From contig NZ_BMWA01000014.1 of the NCBI RefSeq assembly GCF_014650995.1, forward strand, positions 1 through 64,000: 64,000 bases of DNA, given 5' to 3'. The translations under genes and the position numbers were made by a program. Position 1 is the stretch's first letter, and the number at the start of each line of letters is the position of its first letter. Under the pieces are notes generated by a model, which searched no databases, was not told where the DNA came from, and saw only the letters and a program-made list of their open reading frames with translations. Of this stretch, positions 14,890 to 22,911 are shown in pieces. The DNA is from Streptomyces viridiviolaceus (GTDB lineage Bacteria; Actinomycetota; Actinomycetes; Streptomycetales; Streptomycetaceae).

Positions 14890-15507
14890 TCAGTCGGGGA
14901 GGGCTTCGCCGGTGGGCACGACGAGGCCGAAGAGGTCGCTGATGGTGGTCAGGGCGGCGGTCTGCAGGCTCGCGGCGGGCACGACGGTGCCGTCCGGGGC
15001 GGTGAGGGTACGGGTGGCGGTGGTCTCGGCGACGACGGTGGGCCGGTAGCCGAGGTTGAAGGCACCCTGGGCGGTGAAGGTGACGCACATGTGGGTCATG
15101 AACCCGGCGAGCACGAGGTCCTTGCCGGGTCCGTGGCCCAGCTTGCGCAGCGTTGCCTCCAACTCGGTGGCGTGGAAGGCGTCGGGGAACCGCTTGACCA
15201 CGACCGGTTCGCCGTCGGCCGGGGCGACCTCGTCGCTGATGGCGCCGATGTGGGCGCGTATGTCGTAGGGCGTGTTCTCGCCGCCGTCGTTGACGACGTG
15301 GATGACGGGGGCGCCCACGGCGCGGGCGCGCTCCAGCAGGCGGGCGCCGGCCGAGAGGGCCTCCTCGGCGCCGTCCAGGGCCATGACGCCGGTGCGGTAG
15401 GTGTTCTGGAAGTCGACCAGGACAAGTGCGGACTCGCTCAGCGCGGGCGGCCGGTTGTCCAGTCCGATCACGTCGCGCAGGGTCGCGGAGGGGGCATGCG
15501 TGCTCAT
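14890..15507 (-). CDS. Isochorismatase-family cysteine hydrolase, 205 aa
   Basis: The catalytic triad of the family is visible: Asp in SALVLVDFQNTY (near residue 32), Lys in VVVKRFPDAFHATELE, and the nucleophile Cys in FMTHMCVTFTAQGAF preceded by the cis-peptide region. Family members hydrolyse amides or vinyl ethers such as nicotinamide, ureidoacrylate or isochorismate. The exact substrate cannot be read from the sequence. ATG at 15507 follows GAAAGG. The upstream GlxA-type regulator gene is co-directional and ends 91 bases away, and this pairing of an AraC/DJ-1 regulator with an isochorismatase is frequent, so the pair likely forms one unit. Confidence 0.88.
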   Translation of the reverse strand: MSTHAPSATLRDVIGLDNRPPALSESALVLVDFQNTYRTGVMALDGAEEALSAGARLLERARAVGAPVIHVVNDGGENTPYDIRAHIGAISDEVAPADGEPVVVKRFPDAFHATELEATLRKLGHGPGKDLVLAGFMTHMCVTFTAQGAFNLGYRPTVVAETTATRTLTAPDGTVVPAASLQTAALTTISDLFGLVVPTGEALPD

Positions 15508-15598
15508 CGGGGGCCTTTCGTCGAGGTGGTGACAGGGCATGGTGAAGTCGTCCGCTCGCGGACGTGCCGGGAGGGGACGAACCCGTGGGTGGGACAGA

Positions 15599-16591
15599 TC
15601 AGTCGGTCTGGGTGCGGAAGCGGCGGCGGTAGGCCGCCGGGGTGGTGGCGAGCTGCCGCCTGAAGGCCCGGTGCAGGGTCTGCGCCGAACCGAGCCCGGT
15701 GGCGGCCGCCACCTGGTCGAGCGGGCAGTCGGTGGTCTCCAGCAGGCGCCGGGCCATCTCGACGCGGGCCGCCTCGACGTACGCGCCGGGAGTACGGCCC
15801 GTCTCCTGGGTGAAGACCCGGGCGAAGTGCCGTTCACTGAGACACATCCGGGCGGCCAGCGCGGCAGCGGACAGATCCGCGTCGAGGTGGTCGGCGATCC
15901 ACAGCCGCAGCTCGTCGATGCTTCGGCGGCCGGCGGCGGGACGGCTGAGCGGTACCGAGAACTGGCTCTGGCCGCCCTGCCGCTTGAGATACATCACCAG
16001 TTGCCGGGCCACGGCCAGCGCCGTCTGCTCGCCCGCGTCCTCCGCCACCAGGGCCAGGGCGAGATCCAGACAGGCGCTGATCCCGGCCCCCGTCCACAAC
16101 CGGCCGCGGTCGGTACGGACGAAGATCGGATCGGGGTCGACCGTGATGCCGGGGTGGTCGGCGGCGAGCTGGGCGGCCGTGGACCAGTGGGTGGTGGCCG
16201 TCTTCCCGTCCAGCAACCCCGCCGCGGCCAGCAGGTGAGCGCCCACACACACCGACGCCACCCGCCGCGCGTGCGGGGCGGTCTCCTTCACCCACGCCAC
16301 GACATCGCCGTCGACGCGGGCCACGGGCCCGTCGTCGGTCATGTCGACCGCGCCCGGTACCAGCAGGGTGTCCACCTGCCCGCCGACGTCGTCGAACGCC
16401 ACATCGGTGACCAGACGGACGCCGGCCGACGTCCGGACCGGGCCGGCGGTCGGCCCGGCAAGGCGGACCTGGTAGCCGGCGCGGCCCGCGGTCTCCCGGT
16501 TGGCCAGCGCGAAGACCTCGGCCGGGCCGGTGACGTCGAGGAGATCGACGTCGGGGAAGACCGCGATCACGACACGGTGCGTAAGGGGCAT
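15599..16591 (-). CDS. GlxA-type regulator: DJ-1/PfpI domain plus AraC HTH
   Basis: Residues 1 to about 190 form a DJ-1/PfpI-like domain (HRVVIAVFPDVDLLDVTGPA, then the nucleophile-elbow region SVCVGAHLLAAAGLLDG with a Cys). Residues about 225-325 carry two AraC helix-turn-helices (AALAARMCLSERHFARVFTQ and DQVAAATGLGSAQTLHRAF). This is the standard GlxA architecture, a transcription factor whose N-terminal domain senses a metabolite. ATG at 16591 is used; a longer frame upstream is only Arg/His-rich sequence. It probably activates the isochorismatase gene just downstream. Confidence 0.92.
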   Translation of the reverse strand: MPLTHRVVIAVFPDVDLLDVTGPAEVFALANRETAGRAGYQVRLAGPTAGPVRTSAGVRLVTDVAFDDVGGQVDTLLVPGAVDMTDDGPVARVDGDVVAWVKETAPHARRVASVCVGAHLLAAAGLLDGKTATTHWSTAAQLAADHPGITVDPDPIFVRTDRGRLWTGAGISACLDLALALVAEDAGEQTALAVARQLVMYLKRQGGQSQFSVPLSRPAAGRRSIDELRLWIADHLDADLSAAALAARMCLSERHFARVFTQETGRTPGAYVEAARVEMARRLLETTDCPLDQVAAATGLGSAQTLHRAFRRQLATTPAAYRRRFRTQTD

Positions 16592-16710
16592 GGCCCCATC
16601 CTCACCGCGGCACCGGGATGGCCGCAATGACGATTCCCTGTCACATCCGGACACGGGGATCGCGCGGCCCCCGCGGCTCCGGACGAGGTCCCGGGCGCTG
16701 TCGACCGGGT

Positions 16711-17811
16711 TCAGGCGGCGGTGAGGACGCGCCAGTCGCGTGAGCCGATGTCGGCGGGGGTGCCGTCGAGGATCCTGGCCGTGCGCGTCGCGGGTTCGAG
16801 GGTGAGGGTGGCGAGGCTGGCCCAACGCCGGCCGAGTGGCGCGTCCGGGTCGGGCACACAGGTCACCGGCGGCTCGCCGTCGCCGGTCACGAGTACGGCC
16901 GCGAGGTCGTCGACCGTCGTCGGCTGCCTGCGGGCGAGGCGGGCGCGGACGAAGTCGTGGCGTTCACCCGAATCGGGCTGGTAGAGCCAGGACTTCTCGT
17001 CGGCGGCCAGGACCGGTGTCAGGAAGTGGTTGGTGCGCACGAACGTGCCGTTCGAGGACGGCACCTCGAACACTCCGACCGGACTCAGGTCGAGGAGAAC
17101 GGCGTCCGTCTCGTCGAAGAGCGCGAACGACCCGGAGGAGGCGAGGGGCGCACTGCGCACGATCTCGGCGGCCTCGGCCACGCTTCCCGCTTCTTCGAGG
17201 ACGATGGCGGCGAGTACGTGCACGGGGATGCCGCCGATGCCGTCGCGGACGTGCCCGAGGATGTTGAAGTGCAGGGCGAGACCGGCGCTGTTGACGCCCA
17301 TCTTCCCGAGGATGCCGTTCTCGGTGAGGCCGACTACGTCGTGCCGGCCGCCGCGCGACTCCACCGTGTGCCACATGGACCCCAGTTCGACGTGCCAGTC
17401 CCACGTCTGGACACCGAAGGTGCGCGGCGAACCGTCGTCGCCGGGGATGCGACGCACGATCGTGGTGCACTCTCCGGGCGGCACGGCGGCGCTGCGGGCC
17501 AGGATCTCCGTACGGGCGTTGAGGGCGGCCACCCGCCATTCCTCGATGCCGGCTCCGCGGGCGATGCCCGAGATCTCGGCGCGGGCCGCGGGGCGGAACC
17601 GTCCGATGGCGTCGAGGGCACGCTCGGCGTCCTCGGCCACCTGGGCCGCGGTGATGCCGCCGAGCGTGTAGAGCCGGTCGTACACCTGAGCCGCCGCGGG
17701 GATGCCGTCGCGCAACTGCCCGCCCCGGGCGACGCCGCGGTCGTACGGGTCGGTGGCGGCGACCGCGACGTGCGGGCGGTGCATGGGACGGGGGATGGGG
17801 GTCGGGGTCAT
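16711..17811 (-). CDS. C45-family acyltransferase/peptidase (AAT-like), 366 aa
   Basis: The protein resembles acyl-CoA:6-aminopenicillanate acyltransferase relatives, Ntn hydrolases that cleave themselves to expose a Cys nucleophile. After NARTEIL comes PPGECTTIV with Cys at about residue 115, then FGVQTWDWHVE and VGLTENGILGKMGVNSAGLA, all hallmark elements. The residue before the Cys is Glu rather than the usual Gly. The start ATG overlaps the stop of the truncated amidohydrolase gene upstream (TGATG), so translation is coupled. Both follow the NCS1 permease in one operon. Amide hydrolysis of an imported compound is a reasonable inference; the substrate is unknown. Confidence 0.82.
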   Translation of the reverse strand: MTPTPIPRPMHRPHVAVAATDPYDRGVARGGQLRDGIPAAAQVYDRLYTLGGITAAQVAEDAERALDAIGRFRPAARAEISGIARGAGIEEWRVAALNARTEILARSAAVPPGECTTIVRRIPGDDGSPRTFGVQTWDWHVELGSMWHTVESRGGRHDVVGLTENGILGKMGVNSAGLALHFNILGHVRDGIGGIPVHVLAAIVLEEAGSVAEAAEIVRSAPLASSGSFALFDETDAVLLDLSPVGVFEVPSSNGTFVRTNHFLTPVLAADEKSWLYQPDSGERHDFVRARLARRQPTTVDDLAAVLVTGDGEPPVTCVPDPDAPLGRRWASLATLTLEPATRTARILDGTPADIGSRDWRVLTAA

Positions 17812-18344
17812 CACGGGTTTCCTTCTGCGCTGTTCGTGTGGTGCTGGACCGCGCCGCCGACGACCGCCGCGAGGACGGTGTCGCCGGGCTGTGCTTCGGG
17901 GGCGAGGTCGAGGGTGTTCGCCGCGAGCACGGTGAGATCGGCGAGGTGACCCGGCGCGATCCTGCCGAGGTCGTGCGACGCGCCGGCGGCGTGGGCGGCC
18001 GCTCCCGTCATGCCGGTGTAGACCTCGCGGGCGGAGATCGCCTGCGCGGGCCGCACGGGCGCGGTGCCCGGCTCCTCGACCGGCCGGCGCAGCCGGCAGT
18101 CGGCGAGGCCGATGCGCGGGTCGCCGGGGCCGATCGGCCGGTCGGAGCCCAGGGCCACGACGGCGCCGTGGTCCAGCAGACCGCGCGTGCGCCGGCCGCG
18201 GGCGGCAGGGTCGGCCGACTCCGTCATGTCGCCCACGGCGACGATGCGGCCGCCGACGATGGCGACGGCGTTCGCCGACGGGCCGGACGCCTCGGCGGCC
18301 AGGGTCTCGACGTGGCGCGCCGGCACGATGGCGTCGGCGTGCAT
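17811..18344 (-). pseudogene. Amidohydrolase (YtcJ type) with core deleted in frame
   Basis: The first 45 residues are a normal amidohydrolase N-terminus (NAVAIVGGRIVAVGD). The sequence then jumps to family C-terminal material: LLDHGAVVALGSDRPIGPGD, and later DLGRIAPGHLADLTVLA. The HxH metal motif, the carboxylated Lys region and the central barrel (about 350 residues of the usual 530) are missing, so no catalytic activity is expected. The frame is nevertheless open, with a good ribosome binding site (AGGAAGGGAACCC) and a stop coupled to the next gene. It may be a fresh in-frame deletion kept because it drives translation of the acyltransferase. Confidence 0.75.
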
Positions 18345-18423
18345 GGGTTCCCTTCCTCTGGTGCTGTGCGCGGGCCGGGCCCGCTGGTCCGGCCACGCGG
18401 GTACGGGTGGGCCGGATCTGGTG

Positions 18424-19857
18424 TCAGGAGCGCGGAACGGTCCGCAGGAGCCGCGCGGACGCCCCGTAGACGGCGGCGGCGACGGCCATGCCTGAGGGGA
18501 TGGCGAGATCGAAATCGCCCATGGCCGCGGCGATCGGGCCGGTCCAGAAGCTGGTGGTCACCCACATCAGGGACGTGAGTCCGCCCGCCACGAGGGCGAG
18601 CACGCCGGACCAGTGGACGCCGCGGTGGTACCAGAAGGGCCCGCCCTGTTCCTGTTCGAGCAGGTCCGCACCGTTGTAGCGGTTGCGCCGCATGACGAGG
18701 TCGGTGACGGCCACCGCCATGGCCGGGCCGGTCACGACGACCACGAGCTGCAGCATGGTGTTGACGCCGGTCAGGAAGTCCCAGACGAGGATCGCGTACA
18801 ACGTCATGGCCGTGCCGAGGACACCGATGATCAGGACCGCGGGGATACGGGCCAGGCGGACGCCGACCGACTGGATCGACAGGCCGGCGCTGTAGGCGGT
18901 CATGCCGTTGTTCGTCATGGTGTTGACGACGACCGCGATGACGAAGACGGGGACGAACCACCCCGGCAGGATGCTCTCCAGCGCGGCTTGCGGGTCGGTC
19001 ATGTCGAGGCGGGTGGCCGCGAGCGCGCCGACGGAGGTGAAGACGACGCTGGGCAGGTAGGCGCCGCAAGCCGTCCACCCGGCGACGGCGACCGGGCTGC
19101 TGTCGCGGGGCAGGTACCGGGCCAGGTCGGGGCTGTTGCTGTAGGACAGCGGCGTGGAGGCGACGATGGTGAAGCCGATGCCGAGGGTGGCGGCGAGGGC
19201 GGCGCCCCGGAGCGGCTCAGCCGGGGCGTAGGACCAGTCGGTCTCGGCGAGGACGTAGCCCGTCACGACGACGAACACGACGGTCAGCAGGATGCTGAGC
19301 GCGCTGTAGAGCCGGACGATGGTCGCGTACCCGTAGATCGCGATCAGTAGGGTCGCCGCGGCGATGAGGCAGATGACGGTCGCGTTCACGACCGGGCTGT
19401 CCGGCAGCCCCATGCGCTTGGCCAGGCCGATGCCCGCGACCGAGGCGGCCGACCAGTTCAGGGCGAGATAGGCCGCGGCGATGAGCCAGCCGGTCAGGAC
19501 GAGCACGATCTTGTTGCCCCTGACCCCGTAGAACGCGCGGGAGACGACCGAGCCGCTCGTTCCGGCGGCCGGACCGCTCGCCGCGACGATCCCGGTGAAG
19601 ATCCACAGCAGGTTTCCGACGAGGATCACCGCGATCGCCTGCGGGAGCGTGAGCCCCATGAGGATCAGCGTGGCGCCGACAGCCAGGCTCAGGTAGCTGA
19701 CGTTCGGCGCCGCCCAGACCGCGAAGAGCTGACGCGGGCGGCCCTCGCGCTCGTCGGCGGGGACCAGGTCGATTCCCCGGGTCTCCGGATGTCCCGCCCG
19801 CTCCGAACCCTGGACGTCGAGAGGTCGTGCGGAGGTGGGGCTGGGGTGTGTCGTCAT
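18424..19857 (-). CDS. NCS1-family permease (nucleobase/cation symporter), 477 aa
   Basis: Twelve membrane helices follow a hydrophilic N-terminus ending GIDLVPADEREGRPRQLFAV. The family is identified by FAVWAAPNVSYLSLAVGA in helix 1, SRAFYGVRGNKI, and TPLSYSNSPDLARYLPRDSS in the helix 6-7 region. NCS1 carriers import purines, pyrimidines, hydantoins, allantoin or thiamine precursors with protons or sodium. The gene heads an operon with a broken amidohydrolase and a C45 acyltransferase and is divergent from a TetR gene. The binding-site residues do not allow a firm substrate call; a cyclic amide is likely. Confidence 0.9.
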   Translation of the reverse strand: MTTHPSPTSARPLDVQGSERAGHPETRGIDLVPADEREGRPRQLFAVWAAPNVSYLSLAVGATLILMGLTLPQAIAVILVGNLLWIFTGIVAASGPAAGTSGSVVSRAFYGVRGNKIVLVLTGWLIAAAYLALNWSAASVAGIGLAKRMGLPDSPVVNATVICLIAAATLLIAIYGYATIVRLYSALSILLTVVFVVVTGYVLAETDWSYAPAEPLRGAALAATLGIGFTIVASTPLSYSNSPDLARYLPRDSSPVAVAGWTACGAYLPSVVFTSVGALAATRLDMTDPQAALESILPGWFVPVFVIAVVVNTMTNNGMTAYSAGLSIQSVGVRLARIPAVLIIGVLGTAMTLYAILVWDFLTGVNTMLQLVVVVTGPAMAVAVTDLVMRRNRYNGADLLEQEQGGPFWYHRGVHWSGVLALVAGGLTSLMWVTTSFWTGPIAAAMGDFDLAIPSGMAVAAAVYGASARLLRTVPRS

Positions 19858-19890
19858 CGAGGCCTCTCGGGTGCGCCGGCGGCGGTGCCG

Positions 19891-19935
19891 TTATTGGTCA
19901 GGCGGCCAACCGCTTATTGGTCACCGATCCAATAA
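19891..19935. promoter_or_regulatory. TTATTGG-N8-CCAATAA operators, NCS1/TetR gap
   Basis: A perfect repeat TTATTGG (19914-19920), eight bases, CCAATAA (19929-19935) lies next to a half-conserved copy at 19891-19912 (TTATTGG-N8-CCAACCG). The centres are 23 bases apart. They sit between the permease and TetR start codons. Confidence 0.85.
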
Positions 19936-19945
19936 CCTTTGATCC

Positions 19946-20608
19946 ATGACGTCAAGACCTCGGTCGCAACGAACCCGGAAGTCGCCTGACCAGCGCCGCG
20001 CCGAGATCGTGGAGGCCGCCGCACACATCGCGCTGGGGGAGGGGCTGGAGCTGGTCACGCTGCGGCGCATCGCCGAGGAGCTGGGCGTCCGCCCCGGCCT
20101 CATCCACCACTACTTCCCGGTCGCGGACCATCTGGTGAGCGAGGCGTTCACCCATGCCACGACCAGGGAACGCGAGTCGCTCCTGCCGCCGGCCGAGGAA
20201 GACCTCCCGCCCGTCGACCGGCTCGCGCGTTTCGTGGTGGGTCTCGCGGACGGCGACCACCTCGACCTGAGCCGCCTGTGGCTCAACGCGCGGCACCTCA
20301 GCAGGTTCAAGGAATCCCTGCGCCTCGCGGTGCGCACGCAGGAATCGGTGACGCGCGCCGCCCTCGTGACGCTCGTGCAGAAGGGGGTGCGGACCGGCGA
20401 GTTCGAGACGGACGACGCGCTCAAGGCGGCTCTGTACATCCTCGTCGCCGTCGACGGCCTGGGGTCCTACGCCAACGACGACTCACCACCGCAGGACGGC
20501 CCGGAGATCGGCGACGTCGCTGTGGAGACCGCCGAGACCCGGCTCGGGCTGGCCCCCGGCACGCTCCGGACGCGCGTCCGGGCCCGATCGGCCGACCCGG
20601 CGCCATAG
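19946..20608 (+). CDS. TetR-family repressor, 220 aa
   Basis: The N-terminal domain reads QRRAEIVEAAAHIALGEGLE, then LRRIAEELGVRPGLIHHYFP, the usual TetR helix-turn-helix. The C-terminal domain (DHLDLSRLWLNARHLSRFKE and similar) is of the BetI-like class. It starts at ATG 19946, only ten bases from the nearest operator arm, which suggests autoregulation. The divergent NCS1 operon is the obvious target, and the ligand is presumably the transported compound or its product. Confidence 0.88.
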   Translation: MTSRPRSQRTRKSPDQRRAEIVEAAAHIALGEGLELVTLRRIAEELGVRPGLIHHYFPVADHLVSEAFTHATTRERESLLPPAEEDLPPVDRLARFVVGLADGDHLDLSRLWLNARHLSRFKESLRLAVRTQESVTRAALVTLVQKGVRTGEFETDDALKAALYILVAVDGLGSYANDDSPPQDGPEIGDVAVETAETRLGLAPGTLRTRVRARSADPAP

Positions 20609-20722
20609 ATGCCAACCATGGAACGTATCGACAGCAAGTCTTGGACGCTATAGCTCCTGGTCGTGCAGGGTGAACGACGTCAGCCCGCGGCGCGGGCACC
20701 CCACCCCACGAAAGGAGCGATC

Positions 20723-21322
20723 GTGCACGAGCTGCAGGACGGCTACGCGCGGTTCCGTGACACCGTCTACCCGGCCAAGGCGCCGTTGTTCTCGCGTCTC
20801 GCCACGGAACACCGGCCGAGGGCGCTGTTCATCGGGTGCTCCGACGCGCGCGTCGTGCCGGAACTGATCACCCAGAGCGACCCGGGTGAGCTGTTCGTCA
20901 TCCGCACGGCGGGCAACCTCGTGCCCGCATACGCTCCCGGCGCGGACGGCGTGGTCGCGAGCATCGAGTACGCGGTCGCCGTGCTGGGGGTGAGCGACAT
21001 CGTCGTGTGCGGTCACACCGCCTGCGGGGCGATGACCGCCCTGGCCGAGGGGCACGACCTGGGCGCGGCGCCGGTCATCGCCGACTGGCTGCGCCACGCG
21101 GACGCGGCCCGCGCCCGCGCTGCCGCCGCCCCCGCCGTATCCGGCCCGGCCCGGGTGACCACCCTGGTGCGGGCGAACGTCGCCGCGCAGCTCCAGAATC
21201 TGGCGACCCATCCCTCGGTGACCCGCGCCCTGGCCGAGGGTGCGCTCGCCCTGCACGGCTGGGTCTTCGACATCGCGAGCGGCACGGTCGAGACCGTCGA
21301 CGACGCCGTGGCCGTCGCCTGA
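20723..21322 (+). CDS. Beta-class carbonic anhydrase, 199 aa
   Basis: The zinc site is complete: Cys39, Asp41 and Arg43 in FIGCSDARV, then His98 and Cys101 in VVCGHTACGAM. These define a beta-carbonic anhydrase that interconverts CO2 and bicarbonate in the cytosol. GTG at 20723 follows AAAGGAG with five bases spacing; an earlier GTG at 20663 would add low-quality sequence. It precedes a cluster for hydrolysing cyclic amides or ureides, where CO2 or carbamate is released. In cyanate and urea pathways carbonic anhydrases are often placed beside the hydrolases, so a similar role is inferred. It could be a separate transcription unit, since a 242-base gap with promoter-like sequence follows. Confidence 0.92.
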   Translation: MHELQDGYARFRDTVYPAKAPLFSRLATEHRPRALFIGCSDARVVPELITQSDPGELFVIRTAGNLVPAYAPGADGVVASIEYAVAVLGVSDIVVCGHTACGAMTALAEGHDLGAAPVIADWLRHADAARARAAAAPAVSGPARVTTLVRANVAAQLQNLATHPSVTRALAEGALALHGWVFDIASGTVETVDDAVAVA

Positions 21323-21388
21323 CCGCTCCTCCCTTCTTGTGCGCGGGATCCGTCCGTGCACCGGTCGAGCGCCCGCGTGCTCGGAATC

Positions 21389-21525
21389 TTTGGGATACCA
21401 GTTCTGGCGGGTCCCGTCTTCGCTCGCGTGTGGATCTCCTGCGGAGAAATCGCATATTGAGCGGACAGCGTCGAAGCGGTAGCGGTACGGACCCTTGTTC
21501 CGTCGGACAATTTTGGTATACAAAA
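21389..21525 (+). promoter_or_regulatory. Promoter with GntR-like palindromes before Tat amidohydrolase
   Basis: TTGTTC (21495-21500) and TATACA (21517-21522) form a possible promoter with a 16-base spacer. The near-palindrome TTTTGGTATACAAAA (21511-21525) covers the -10 box, and a related TTTGGGATACCAG lies at 21389-21401. TGG-N4-CCA-like sites of this kind are typical for FadR-type GntR proteins, and a GntR gene ends this cluster at 27.5 kb. The link between regulator and site is inferred. Confidence 0.5.
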
Positions 21526-21564
21526 CGTGGGCTAGTTGCATCCCATCTGGACACCGGAGATGTC

Positions 21565-22845
21565 ATGTGTCTTGAGCCCGCCCCTCCACCCCCGAGCCGG
21601 TTCACACGGCGTGGCGTGATCGCCGGTGCCGCGGCACTCGCGGGAACCGCGGCAGTCCTCTCCGCCGCGGCACCTGCCGCCGCACGCCCGGCGGACCCGG
21701 CGCACGAGGCGGCCCCGTACGGCGACCTGGTGATCGAGGGCGGCACGCTGCTCGACCCGGCCACGGGCCGGGTGACCGAGGACGCGGTCGTCGTGATCCG
21801 TTCGGGCAAGGTGGACCGGGCGGGCCCGCGCCGGGGCGGAGCCGTCCCCGCAGGTCTTCCCCGTCTGGACGCCCGGGGTCACTGGGTGCTGCCCGGTCTG
21901 GTCGACGCTCACATCCACCTCAGCACCGTGGCCGAGGCGCGCGAGGCGGTGACGAAGGGAGCCACCAGCGCACGGAGTGGGTCCACCACCTTCTACCAGG
22001 ACGTCGCCGTACGGGAACTCGCCCGCCGGCTGCCCGTCCAGGCGCCCCGGCTCAGAGCCGCTGGGGTGTTCGTCACCCCCGACATGGGCGACTCGGTGCT
22101 CGCCGACCCCGAACTGGCTCCTCTCGTCGGCCTCAAGGGGGGCGTGCGTTCCGCCGAGGCGCTCAGGCGTGTGGTCGACGTGAACGTCGCCCGGGGCGCC
22201 GATGTCATCAAGACGCGCGTCAACGAGCGTGCAGGGCTGCCCGACCAGGATCCGCTGACCCAGGTGTACTCCTACGAGCAGCTGGCGGAGGTCGTGGCGG
22301 CGGCCCGGCGCGGCGGCAAGGGCGTGCTCTGCCACAGCTACAGCGAGCAGGGCTGCCACGACGCGGTCCGCGCCGGAATCCGTTCCCTCGAGCACGGTGT
22401 CTTCGTCGGTGAGCGCACCCTGCACGAGATGCGGAAGAGGGGAACGTACTTCACGCCCACCCTGGCCGCCATCGCGGGGCTGGCGGAGTCGCCCGACCCG
22501 GTGCTGGCCGAGCGGGGCCGCACGTATCTGCCCCTCCTCAAGGACGCCGTCCGGGCCGCCCACGAGGTGGGTGTGCCCCTGGCCGCGGGTACCGATTCGT
22601 CCGGCGGCGAGGTGACCCCCGTGGGACGCGAGATCGAGCTCATGCACGCGGCCGGGCTGTCGCCGCTGGACGCGATCCGCACGGCCACCACCAACGCGGC
22701 GCGGCTGCTCGGACTCTCCGGGGCCGTCGGCCGGCTGGCGCCCGGGTACGCGGGCGACGTCCTCGTCGCCGACTCCGATCCGCTCGGCGATGTCTCGGCG
22801 CTCTCCCGGCCCGTGCGTGTCGTGCGTGCCGGCCGGATCTGCTGA
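21565..22845 (+). CDS. Tat-exported amidohydrolase, 426 aa
   Basis: A twin-arginine signal (SRFTRRGVIAGAAALAGTAA then AAPAAARPA) covers roughly residues 11-43. The mature enzyme is a metal-dependent TIM-barrel amidohydrolase with VDAHIHLST (HxH), a likely metal or catalytic site around VLCHSYSEQGCH, SLEHGVFVGERTL, and AAGTDSSGGEVTP (the Asp of the active site). The C-terminal motif GRLAPGYAGDVLVADSDPL is classic. The organisation resembles imidazolonepropionase- or prolidase-like amidohydrolases that act on cyclic amides or dipeptides. Export through Tat means it works outside the membrane. It is followed 66 bases later by a second exported amidohydrolase. Confidence 0.88.
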   Translation: MCLEPAPPPPSRFTRRGVIAGAAALAGTAAVLSAAAPAAARPADPAHEAAPYGDLVIEGGTLLDPATGRVTEDAVVVIRSGKVDRAGPRRGGAVPAGLPRLDARGHWVLPGLVDAHIHLSTVAEAREAVTKGATSARSGSTTFYQDVAVRELARRLPVQAPRLRAAGVFVTPDMGDSVLADPELAPLVGLKGGVRSAEALRRVVDVNVARGADVIKTRVNERAGLPDQDPLTQVYSYEQLAEVVAAARRGGKGVLCHSYSEQGCHDAVRAGIRSLEHGVFVGERTLHEMRKRGTYFTPTLAAIAGLAESPDPVLAERGRTYLPLLKDAVRAAHEVGVPLAAGTDSSGGEVTPVGREIELMHAAGLSPLDAIRTATTNAARLLGLSGAVGRLAPGYAGDVLVADSDPLGDVSALSRPVRVVRAGRIC

Positions 22846-22911
22846 ACGTCCCGGTCGCACCCCGCGCACAGCGGGCCCCGTTCCTTTCCTCCCCTCGCCG
22901 AAGGAGTACCC

